From Planctomycetota bacterium (GTDB taxonomy: Bacteria; Planctomycetota; UBA11346), in contig JADGDD010000001.1 of assembly GCA_016745075.1 (NCBI GenBank), forward strand, positions 63,125-127,124: DNA of 64,000 nucleotides, in the 5' to 3' direction. Below the pieces are notes generated by a model. That model saw only the letters and a list, made by a program, of their open reading frames with translations. It did not search any database and had not been told where the DNA came from. The position numbers were made by a program, and so were the translations under genes. Each line of letters starts with the position of its first letter. The stretch's first letter is position 1. Positions 42,994 to 50,023 of this stretch are shown here, one piece after another.

Positions 42994-43922
42994 GATTCCT
43001 TTAGTTCCTCTATTTCCTTTATTTGCCCTGCATTCAATGGGTCAAAGTTCAAAGCTCCGACTAGACCAAGCATTTGCTCTATATTCCTGAAACCTGGCAC
43101 TGGGATGCAATTCGGGCTTTTGGCCCAAAGCCAGCAAAGGGCACCCTGGGCAACTGTTCTGCCGCCTTGGGTGAGAATCTCCCGGATGGCAGATAACTTG
43201 TCATCTTCATTTTCAGACGGTTTCAGGAGTTCTCCTCCTGCCAACGGGCGCCGGTTGAAGATCGTCAGTTCATTTTCCTCGGCCAGACGCAAGGTCTCTT
43301 CGTTGCCAAAGAGAACATTGAAGTCCAGTTCATCAGCAATGCAGTGTTCACCCTTTAAAAAAACTTCTAGCTGATGTGGCCAGTCGGTACTCCACCCGTA
43401 ACCTCGGATTTTCCCTTCCGAAACCAGCTCTTCCATGTTCTCCCGAATGATCGCCGCATTTTCCAGATCATAATCACGATCCGTATTTTTACTATGTAGC
43501 AGGTATACGTCGATATAGTCGGTATCCAGCCTCTTTAAACTCGCTTCGCAAGCAGATTTAATATTCTGCGGTGCAATATATTCTCCCCGATCCAGCGTGG
43601 GATGCTGGATCAATGTACGGGTGGCTTCATCAAAAACATGGCCGCCTTTGCTTACCACGACCACTTCGTCCCGGCGATCCCGAATGGCCCGACCCAGAAG
43701 TCTTTCATTGGAACCGGCTCCGTAAACATCAGCGGTATCAAAGAGATTCACCCCAAGGTCGATGGCCTGATGAATGGCCCGAACGGACTCAACATCATCG
43801 GACGGCCCCATATCGATTTCCCTTCCATCCGAAAAAAACCAACCTTTCCTCGCTAGGCGCATACACCCCAAGCCTAAAGGGTTAACTTTGATTTTACTTT
43901 TTCCCAGTGCTCGTTTATTCAT
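42990..43922 (-). CDS. Aldo/keto reductase, first gene of the minus-strand train
   Basis: A 310-residue cytosolic aldo/keto reductase and paralogue of 19150-20151 (both begin MNKR-LGKS). Tetrad residues are present: Asp/Tyr in NLFDTADVYGAGSNERLLGR, Lys in EVVVVSKGGHVFD, and His in YIDVYLLHSKN. The C-terminal cofactor segment is CWLWAKSPNCIPVPGFRNIE. GAGGT precedes the ATG at 43922. A LacI-type operator-like sequence lies about 135 nt upstream (44057-44072), so this gene and those after it are probably repressed by the adjacent LacI protein. It probably reduces a sugar-derived carbonyl; substrate not determinable. Confidence 0.92.
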   Translation of the reverse strand: MNKRALGKSKIKVNPLGLGCMRLARKGWFFSDGREIDMGPSDDVESVRAIHQAIDLGVNLFDTADVYGAGSNERLLGRAIRDRRDEVVVVSKGGHVFDEATRTLIQHPTLDRGEYIAPQNIKSACEASLKRLDTDYIDVYLLHSKNTDRDYDLENAAIIRENMEELVSEGKIRGYGWSTDWPHQLEVFLKGEHCIADELDFNVLFGNEETLRLAEENELTIFNRRPLAGGELLKPSENEDDKLSAIREILTQGGRTVAQGALCWLWAKSPNCIPVPGFRNIEQMLGLVGALNFDPLNAGQIKEIEELKES

Positions 43923-44056
43923 TGATGACCTCGCTTTTTGATGGTTATATTTTTTTCAACGACCGGCTCTTAAAAATTCAGGATACAACACTTTATTGCC
44001 TTTTCATCCCTTCTCATCTCCATGAGTGAAGATTTCTTGAGTTCTAGACACCGTTG

Positions 44057-44072
44057 AATTACATAGGTAATT
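44057..44072. promoter_or_regulatory. LacI operator candidate ahead of the minus-strand train
   Basis: AATTACATAGGTAATT: 6-bp arms around ATAG. Its core is the exact reverse complement of the sequence overlapping the lacI-type start codon (45090-45103). It lies between the regulator gene and the first structural gene of the train. Confidence 0.7.
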
Positions 44073-44089
44073 AACTTTTGTAAAAAAAA

Positions 44090-45091
44090 TCATATCGAGT
44101 TTCTTTCTATTATTTCATAGTTCAACAATTGTGACGGAACCGGTTCTCTCGTCCGAATGGCTTCACATAGAAGCTGGATCCCTAAAACATCAGGTTGCAC
44201 ATTATCTGCAAGAGTGCACGAACTGAGATGTGGATCTAGCAGTTTGTGAATACGTGGGTCATTTTGGATGGAAACGACGGAGACATCATTTGGAATAGAG
44301 CGCCCCATATCTCTCAATGCCTGGTATAAATTAGGAGCAAACTTATCTCTTTCAATAATGATCGCATCCACGGCGGGGTATTTTTTCAAGAACCCCTTTA
44401 TTTCTTCGAGGCTTTCTTCATAAAAACCTTGTGCAATATTCCGGTGGGTGAGATTTACGGACACCGCGTCAGGCAGGTTCAGTTTTGAACAGGCTTTCGC
44501 CAAGGCTTTCTGACGAAGCTCATAGAATAACTCGTCACTGGTGTTAATAAGGGCTATTTGAGACTTACCCTTTTCTTTAAAGCGTTGGGCCAGTTGGTCC
44601 ATGAGCCCTGCCTCGTTGTAGTTCAGACAACCAGGACGGTTAAAATTGTTGATATTGATATAAACCACGGGAATTTTGTATTCTCGAATCATGGCATCGA
44701 TATCGTCACCCAAATCTTCAAAGAGCAGCAAGCCGTCAACAACATCCTCGCGCACAAACTGCGGTATTTCGTTATTGGAAAATAAGTCCAGTGTCGTCAA
44801 AAACCCCTGTCGTTTGGATTCAGTGACGATACCACTGACATTGCCTGCTCCTGGAATCATATGAATGTTTTTTAGCAGCACACCAATAGAGCCGTGACGG
44901 TTCCGTGTTGCATTTAGCCAAGTTCGGTTCGGTCGAAAATTTAACTTTTGGGCAGATTCTTCCACTCGAGACCTAGTCTGTTCACTAAAGCCAACTGTAC
45001 CTTTGTTCCCCAATAGAACTGCTGAGACAACCTGACGAGAGACGCCACATAGTTCTGCGATTTTTGAGATTGTGACTTTCTTAGCGTTCAT
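44090..45091 (-). CDS. LacI family transcriptional regulator
   Basis: A 333-residue repressor. The N-terminal helix-turn-helix is VTISKIAELCGVSRQVVSAV (about 6-25) with the linker LNFRPNRTWLNATRNRHGSI; the rest is a periplasmic-binding-protein-like effector domain (IGVLLKNIHMIPGAGNVSGI, then GMVDGLLLFED-type strand VVDGLLLFEDLGDD, and VSVVSIQNDPRIH). It is on the same strand as, and directly upstream of, the AKR-led train. ATTACCTATGTAAT overlaps its own start codon and the same palindrome lies ahead of the train, which suggests autoregulation and repression of the train, released by a sugar-like effector. A TTGACT/TATTAC promoter-like pair sits just upstream of the start. Confidence 0.9.
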   Translation of the reverse strand: MNAKKVTISKIAELCGVSRQVVSAVLLGNKGTVGFSEQTRSRVEESAQKLNFRPNRTWLNATRNRHGSIGVLLKNIHMIPGAGNVSGIVTESKRQGFLTTLDLFSNNEIPQFVREDVVDGLLLFEDLGDDIDAMIREYKIPVVYININNFNRPGCLNYNEAGLMDQLAQRFKEKGKSQIALINTSDELFYELRQKALAKACSKLNLPDAVSVNLTHRNIAQGFYEESLEEIKGFLKKYPAVDAIIIERDKFAPNLYQALRDMGRSIPNDVSVVSIQNDPRIHKLLDPHLSSCTLADNVQPDVLGIQLLCEAIRTREPVPSQLLNYEIIERNSI

Positions 45092-45103
45092 TACCTATGT
45101 AAT
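45090..45103. promoter_or_regulatory. LacI operator candidate overlapping its own start codon
   Basis: ATTACCTATGTAAT, inverted match to 44058-44071. It covers the start codon and the -10-like TATTAC of the regulator, a position suited to autorepression. Confidence 0.7.
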
Positions 45104-45347
45104 AATGCGCGCTTTTAGTAAAGTCAATAGAAATTTAAACTTTTCGTGTTTGAACATACTAGGAGATAGCAACAGGGTATATCAATCGAAATTCCATTAT
45201 TCAGCGAATAAATTGTGATATTGTACCAGACAAACTCTACGACATGTACTATTTGTCATACCATTGAAGCATTGCTCAGAGAAGAAACCAACGGTCCAGT
45301 CAAAAAGCAGGGTTGCTAATGTTTCGAAAATTTCCCAAGATGCCTTT

Positions 45348-46130
45348 TTATTTCCGATAACCAGATGGTGAACGTCCATAGGCTTTCTTAAATACTCCAG
45401 AAAAATAAAAAGGATCAGAATAGCCCAGTTGTTCGGAAATTTGTTTAACGGAGAGATTGCTGTTGGTAAGAAAGTCTGCAGCGAGTTTTAAGCGTTGCTG
45501 TTGATGGTAAGCACTGGGAGCTTGTCCGATGTGTTTTTTGAAGAAGCGGCTGAGGTGGCCTGCGCTCATATGCATACGGTGGGTGAGCATATCCATGTTG
45601 AATGTTTCAGTCAGGTGTGAGTCTATAAATTGTTGAATTTGTAGGATTGCTGCCGGTTGTTGTGTTTGTGTGGTGTACATATTCTGCTGTATGAGAAGTT
45701 CGTGAAAGCATAAGCTTGCATAATCATGAAGATGAAACTGGTGTGCAGTAGCGCGGTTTTTGAGTGCACGAAGAATGCGTTCTCCATCGGGTAGTGGAAA
45801 AACAATGCCAGGATTATAAGTGTGCAAGAGTGATTTAATAAGAGGTCCATCGCAATTTATAAATAATTTATGCCATGGATCTTTGGCATCGGCATAGTAA
45901 TGATGGTCTTCATGTTTGCGTAGGAGATAGGCATGCCCAGCACTTATGGTGTAGCGGTTGCCGCCTGTTTCTAGCGTGCCGAGTCCAGAAATGACGAACT
46001 CTAAGGTCCAATACTCATGCTTTTGGCGTTGGTAGGCTTCTTTTGGTGCCGCCTGTACATCACCAATCGTGAGTAAGGTAAAAGGTGCTGAGGTATGTGG
46101 TAGTGGTGGTGAGTGTATTTCAATCGACAT
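45348..46130 (-). CDS. AraC family transcriptional regulator
   Basis: Sugar-responsive activator. The N-terminal cupin-like sensing domain has LEFVISGLGTLETGGNRYTI and GHAYLLRKHEDHHYYADAKD. The C-terminal double helix-turn-helix is complete: NMDMLTHRMHMSAGHLSRFF and LSVKQISEQLGYSDPFYFSG, followed by FKKAYGRSPSGYRK. I prefer ATG 46130 (260 residues) because GAGGT lies 9 nt ahead; ATG 46145 and TTG 46172 give longer forms. It is divergent from the Gfo/Idh gene, with only 84 nt between starts, so it probably controls that cluster and itself. The effector is unknown but a sugar is likely from context. Confidence 0.92.
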   Translation of the reverse strand: MSIEIHSPPLPHTSAPFTLLTIGDVQAAPKEAYQRQKHEYWTLEFVISGLGTLETGGNRYTISAGHAYLLRKHEDHHYYADAKDPWHKLFINCDGPLIKSLLHTYNPGIVFPLPDGERILRALKNRATAHQFHLHDYASLCFHELLIQQNMYTTQTQQPAAILQIQQFIDSHLTETFNMDMLTHRMHMSAGHLSRFFKKHIGQAPSAYHQQQRLKLAADFLTNSNLSVKQISEQLGYSDPFYFSGVFKKAYGRSPSGYRK

Positions 46131-46214
46131 ATCAGAATACCTCATGTATATGACTGTTTGTCCTATGGTCAATGCTAAGTGGCTTATCTATAATCTAGGC
46201 ATAGAGGGGGTGCC
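46131..46214. promoter_or_regulatory. Divergent overlapping promoters
   Basis: Rightward: TATAAT at 46189-46194 with TGGTCA at 46166-46171, 17-nt spacing, followed by GAGGGGG before the Gfo/Idh ATG. Leftward: TTGACC at 46172-46167 with TATACA about 16 nt on, ahead of the AraC start. The two -35 boxes share the same bases, so the promoters should exclude each other or be controlled jointly. Confidence 0.55.
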
Positions 46215-47366
46215 ATGAAGAATATCGGTGTTATTGGACTTGGAAGGCGGAGCAATATTACTCAGTATTGTATGCGGCCAGATGACGGCTTCCAAGTAGT
46301 AGCAGGAGCAGACCCACATGCACAAGCTGTTACGGAGTATAAGAATAAGCATGCAATAGATATTGATGGTTATAGCCATTATACAGAGCTTGTGGCACGA
46401 ACAGACATAGACGCTGTGTTTGTCTGTTCGCCTGATCATCTACATGAAGAACATGTGTGTGCCGCTTTGCGTGCCGGTAAAGATGTCTACACAGAAAAGC
46501 CGCTGGCTATTGCTGTTTCGTCTTGTGATCGTATTCTTCAGGTTGCTGCTGAGAGTGGACAAATTTTATATGTTGGTCATAATATGCGACATTTCCCTGT
46601 GATTAAAAAAATGAAAGAGATTATTGATTCAGGGAGAATTGGTGAGGTGCAGGCGGCGTGGTGTCGGCATTTTGTGTCTTATGGTGGAGATGCGTATTAT
46701 AAAGATTGGCATGCAGAACGTCAGTATGTCAATGGTTTGTTGCTGCAAAAAGGAGTACATGATATTGATGTGTTACATTGGTTATGCGGAAGCTATACCC
46801 AGCGAGTTATCGGCATGGGACGTTTATCTGTTTATAATAGATGTACAAAACATCGAGATTCGTCAGCATATGGCAATGCCGAAATTGAAGATGATAATTG
46901 GCCACCTTTGAATCAAGTTGAGACAAATCCACAGATGAATGTTGAAGATCATAACATGATTATGATGCAGCTAGAAAACGGCGTGCAATGTTCGTATCAG
47001 CAATGCCATTATACGCCAGATGCACATCGAAATTATACGATTATCGGTACTGCTGGTAGAATAGAAAACCTTGGTGATACAGGCACCAGTGCTATTCATG
47101 TGCATACCCATCGCTCATGCTTTAATGATGAACCAGATGAGATTATTACTTTAAAGAGCAGTCGAGAATGGCATGGTGGTGCTGACCCAGCTATCGTGGA
47201 AGAGTTTTTGCAGAGTATATCAGGAAATAGACAGCCGGTTATTTCTGTTTTGGATGCGCGGGCTGCGGTAGCAACAGCAGATATGGCTACTCAATCTATT
47301 CGTCAGGGAAATGTTCCTTATGATATTCCTGCCCCATCAGCAGAATTGTTGGAACATTTTGCATGA
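46215..47366 (+). CDS. Gfo/Idh/MocA family oxidoreductase
   Basis: NAD(P)-dependent sugar or sugar-alcohol dehydrogenase of 383 residues. The Rossmann fold begins IGVIGLGRRSNITQYCM; DAVFVCSPDHLHEEHV and the catalytic DVYTEKPLA (Glu-Lys-Pro motif) follow; LLQKGVHDIDVLHWLCG contains the conserved H-D-x-D block. A strong GAGGGGG ribosome-binding site precedes the ATG. It opens the cluster with a GNAT-like gene overlapping by 4 nt, a broken hydrolase, a LacI gene and an alpha-mannosidase, so a mannose-related glycoside pathway is a reasonable guess. Regulated from the divergent promoter shared with AraC. Confidence 0.93.
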   Translation: MKNIGVIGLGRRSNITQYCMRPDDGFQVVAGADPHAQAVTEYKNKHAIDIDGYSHYTELVARTDIDAVFVCSPDHLHEEHVCAALRAGKDVYTEKPLAIAVSSCDRILQVAAESGQILYVGHNMRHFPVIKKMKEIIDSGRIGEVQAAWCRHFVSYGGDAYYKDWHAERQYVNGLLLQKGVHDIDVLHWLCGSYTQRVIGMGRLSVYNRCTKHRDSSAYGNAEIEDDNWPPLNQVETNPQMNVEDHNMIMMQLENGVQCSYQQCHYTPDAHRNYTIIGTAGRIENLGDTGTSAIHVHTHRSCFNDEPDEIITLKSSREWHGGADPAIVEEFLQSISGNRQPVISVLDARAAVATADMATQSIRQGNVPYDIPAPSAELLEHFA

Positions 47367-48208
47367 ACATAGATGCAAGGGGTGTTGTGGAAAAAAGTTT
47401 GATAGATGCAGGGTGTGCTACCATAGCTGCGCCAAATGATTTGCGGCAAGCTTTTGTTAACCTAGCACAGAATATGAGTACGGATGCTGCTCTTGTGGAT
47501 ACCTTTCATGCTTTTCGTACTGCTTTGCAACAGACAGAAAGCCTTCCTAAATGCCCAAGTCTTCTCTCTGGCTTGGCAGTGCTTTCGCTTTTTCCAGAAA
47601 TGGAGGCAATACATGCGCATAGTGGCGTGCCGAAAGATATAACACGTGCCACACAGGCAGATCTACTTATATGGATGGAACATGAAAAGAAACGTACTGG
47701 GCAATGGGGATTGAAGAAAGTCGATTGGTTGCGTCATCATCTTGTAGGTCGTCTTTATCGCATTGGTCGTTTACAATATATGGTGCAGCCTTGGTATCAC
47801 GCCGATGTGGGAAATATTTGTAGAGGTGATCTTGTTATAGATGTTCATATACCAGAAGATGGAAAACTTGATAGAGATGATGTACGATCATCTTTTGACC
47901 AAGCCCGTGTATTTTACCAAAACCATTTTCCTGAATTATCCTGCCGAGCGTTTGTCTGTGAAAGTTGGCTGTTAGACCCCTTATTGCAAACGATCTTACC
48001 AGAGACGACAAATATCGTGGCTTTTCAAAAATGTTGGCGCTTATTTCCATCAGAAGAAGATGAGGAAGAAGCAAATATACGTGTATTTGGTATGCATCCA
48101 GTTGATGTTGATACGGCACCGCAGGATTCTTTGTTGCAGCGCAGTATATTGAAAAGTATTCGTGCAGGAAAACCTGTACGTTGCGGTATCGGACTTATTT
48201 CAATATAG
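47363..48208 (+). CDS. GNAT-like acyltransferase-domain protein
   Basis: A 281-residue protein resembling two-domain proteins annotated as acyltransferases (NAT_N/GNAT_C type) that often accompany glycoside hydrolases. The helical N-terminal half contains VPKDITRATQADLLIWMEHE. The C-terminal half starts with HLVGRLYRIGRLQYMV and continues VIDVHIPEDGKLDRDDVRSS, CRAFVCESWLLDPLLQTILP and IVAFQKCWRL, the order typical of that family. No acetyl-CoA loop could be pinpointed. The ATG overlaps the Gfo/Idh stop by 4 nt, so the two are translated together. The actual substrate is unknown. Confidence 0.65.
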   Translation: MNIDARGVVEKSLIDAGCATIAAPNDLRQAFVNLAQNMSTDAALVDTFHAFRTALQQTESLPKCPSLLSGLAVLSLFPEMEAIHAHSGVPKDITRATQADLLIWMEHEKKRTGQWGLKKVDWLRHHLVGRLYRIGRLQYMVQPWYHADVGNICRGDLVIDVHIPEDGKLDRDDVRSSFDQARVFYQNHFPELSCRAFVCESWLLDPLLQTILPETTNIVAFQKCWRLFPSEEDEEEANIRVFGMHPVDVDTAPQDSLLQRSILKSIRAGKPVRCGIGLISI

Positions 48209-48841
48209 AAAAAAAGATCATATTCATGGTGATGAAACGACACATTCGTTATAAAGGAATCCCGCAAGACTCCTTGTTTGTAGCTTTTTATTTTGGCAGA
48301 ACGAAAAAAACCCCTGTTTTTTTCTCCAGTGGAGAGCGAGTGGTATTTTTCAATTTAAAAAACAATGTCGCTACTTTGCCGAACGTGGTCTGTTGGCTTT
48401 TAGCGTGGGGTATCGAGAACTGGTGGGCATGCTATTTTATTTGCACCACTCTATGCTGCAAAGTTGATGGAATTAATGCAGAATGTGATTTTTGGCTATA
48501 ATCCAAGTCCTGATTTAGATCAAGGAGATGATCGACGAGCAAAATTCAACTATCGGGTGGATGAATATTCCCCTCAACGACTTATCACGAAAGTGCCGTG
48601 TCATTTCCATTTGTTTCACGGTGAAGCAGATACATTGATAGACATCGAATGGCTTAAGACATTTACGACATCTATGCGTGCTGCCGGTAATCATTGTGAA
48701 CTTGAAATTTATCCAAATATGCCGCATTGCTTTTTTAATGTCGATTTCTTTGAATATACCGCTTTTACTCACACAACTAAACAGACAGATGATATTTTGG
48801 TACAGATGGAGTATCTGCCGCCCATGAGTTATAGTTTCTAA
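48209..48841 (+). pseudogene. Broken alpha/beta hydrolase (dienelactone hydrolase/esterase-like)
   Basis: Recognisable pieces of one hydrolase lie in different frames. In the frame starting after the GNAT stop, 48343-48420 gives QCRYFAERGLLAFSVGYREL, the strand-turn typical of secreted esterases with an oxyanion strand before it, with stops on either side. In the frame ending at 48841, PCHFHLFHGEADTLIDIEWL and ELEIYPNMPHCFFN give the catalytic Asp and His region. The nucleophile elbow (G-x-S-x-G) is lost. At least two frame changes and internal stops are needed, so it is a pseudogene, probably once an esterase or lipase of the sugar cluster. Confidence 0.75.
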
Positions 48842-48937
48842 AGAGCGTGTCTGGTAGCGGCGCGATGTCATTTCCGTAAGTTATTTATATGAAATAAGAT
48901 ACGGAGAATGTGCTTTTTAGCATTGATTTTGCGCCTC

Positions 48938-48961
48938 ATTGATACTAACGTATGTATCAAT
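48938..48961. promoter_or_regulatory. LacI-type operator ahead of the frameshifted LacI gene
   Basis: ATTGATACTAACGTATGTAT followed by CAAT: 8-bp perfect outer arms, with C-G at the exact centre and one further matching pair flanking it, as in LacI-family operators. It ends 9 nt before the ATG at 48971, suited to autoregulation. Confidence 0.65.
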
Positions 48962-48970
48962 GGGATCACA

Positions 48971-49961
48971 ATGGTACAAATAACGATCAAGGACATTGCT
49001 GAGGCAAGCGGTGTCTCTCCACGGATCGCAGCAGAAGTACTGCGTTCGAGTGATGGTAAAGGAAAGGTACGTTTTAGTGAGACCACTAAGCACAAGGTTT
49101 TAGATACGGCAGAGCGCTTACATTATCGTCCGAATCGTGCTGCTCGCTCCTTACGCCGTCAACAGCAGGGGGCAATAGGTTTATACGTTGGAGATTCTAT
49201 TTTCAGTGTTTGTGACTTGGTTTTAAATAACCTGTTGAGGCTGTGTCGAGATGAAGGGCTTGCGCCTATCATAGAATTATCCCCAAAAACATCGAATGAT
49301 TTACCCGTAAGTCTACGCGAGCATAGTGTAGATGGTATTATCGTTTTTGAGGAAATGGCCCGTCAACAAGAAGCGCCTAGCACAGACCAGTGTTCCTGTG
49401 TTAGCAGTTAATACCAGCAAAACGGCTGGTGCTTACAATATAAGCTATGATGAACAACAGGGTATGCTGTTAGCCATTGAAAAACTACAGGCGGTTGGGC
49501 GAGAAAAAATATATTACCTCTGTGGTCCAGATACTGGTCATTATAGTTGGGCTGCTCGTAGACAGGCATGTGAGGGTGCAGGGGCTACGGTAACGATAAT
49601 TGAATTATCAGGAAATACATACAGTGATTCTGGTCGTGCCGCTCTGTGGGATGATATGGTCAATTTGTTTGTGTCTGATCTTGATTATGATGCGATTATT
49701 CTTTCATCGTCCTTGTATGCTCCCATGTTTTATCAAGTTATGGCTCAAGTAGGTAAAAGGATGGGTGAGGATCTTTCTGTCATTGGTTTTAGCCACTTTG
49801 GTGCAGGGGCACTTTTGCAGCCTGCATTATGTGTTATGGATATTGATCATGCAGAATTAGCGGACCTTGCGTTTAATCGTATTTTATCGCTTATTCGTGG
49901 TAAAACAATGGACGTGCCAGTCTGTTTATCTTATAGCCTCAAGGATGGAGCATCTGTATGA
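48971..49961 (+). pseudogene. LacI family regulator with a frameshift
   Basis: The first part (48971-49376) encodes a typical helix-turn-helix (ITIKDIAEASGVSPRIAAEV), the hinge (LHYRPNRAARSLRRQQQGAI) and the start of the effector domain (HSVDGIIVFEEMARQQEA), then stops at 49411. The remainder continues in the next frame from LAQTSVPVLAVNTSKTAGAY to the normal end (DLSVIGFSHFGAGALLQPAL). Removing one C of the CC at 49376-49377 joins them as QQEA-LAQTSVPV. Either the gene is inactivated by a +1 insertion or this is an assembly error. It sits just upstream of the alpha-mannosidase and was probably its repressor. Confidence 0.85.
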
Positions 49962-50023
49962 GCATTGATGAGTGTTGTTCTCAGATAAAAACAGATGAAG
50001 AAGTAATAAAGGGATAGTAAGTC

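Noticed and set aside
46131..46172. TTG start at 46172 for the AraC regulator
   Set aside because: It overlaps the likely -35 box; ATG 46130 has a proper GAGGT site and gives a family-typical N-terminus.
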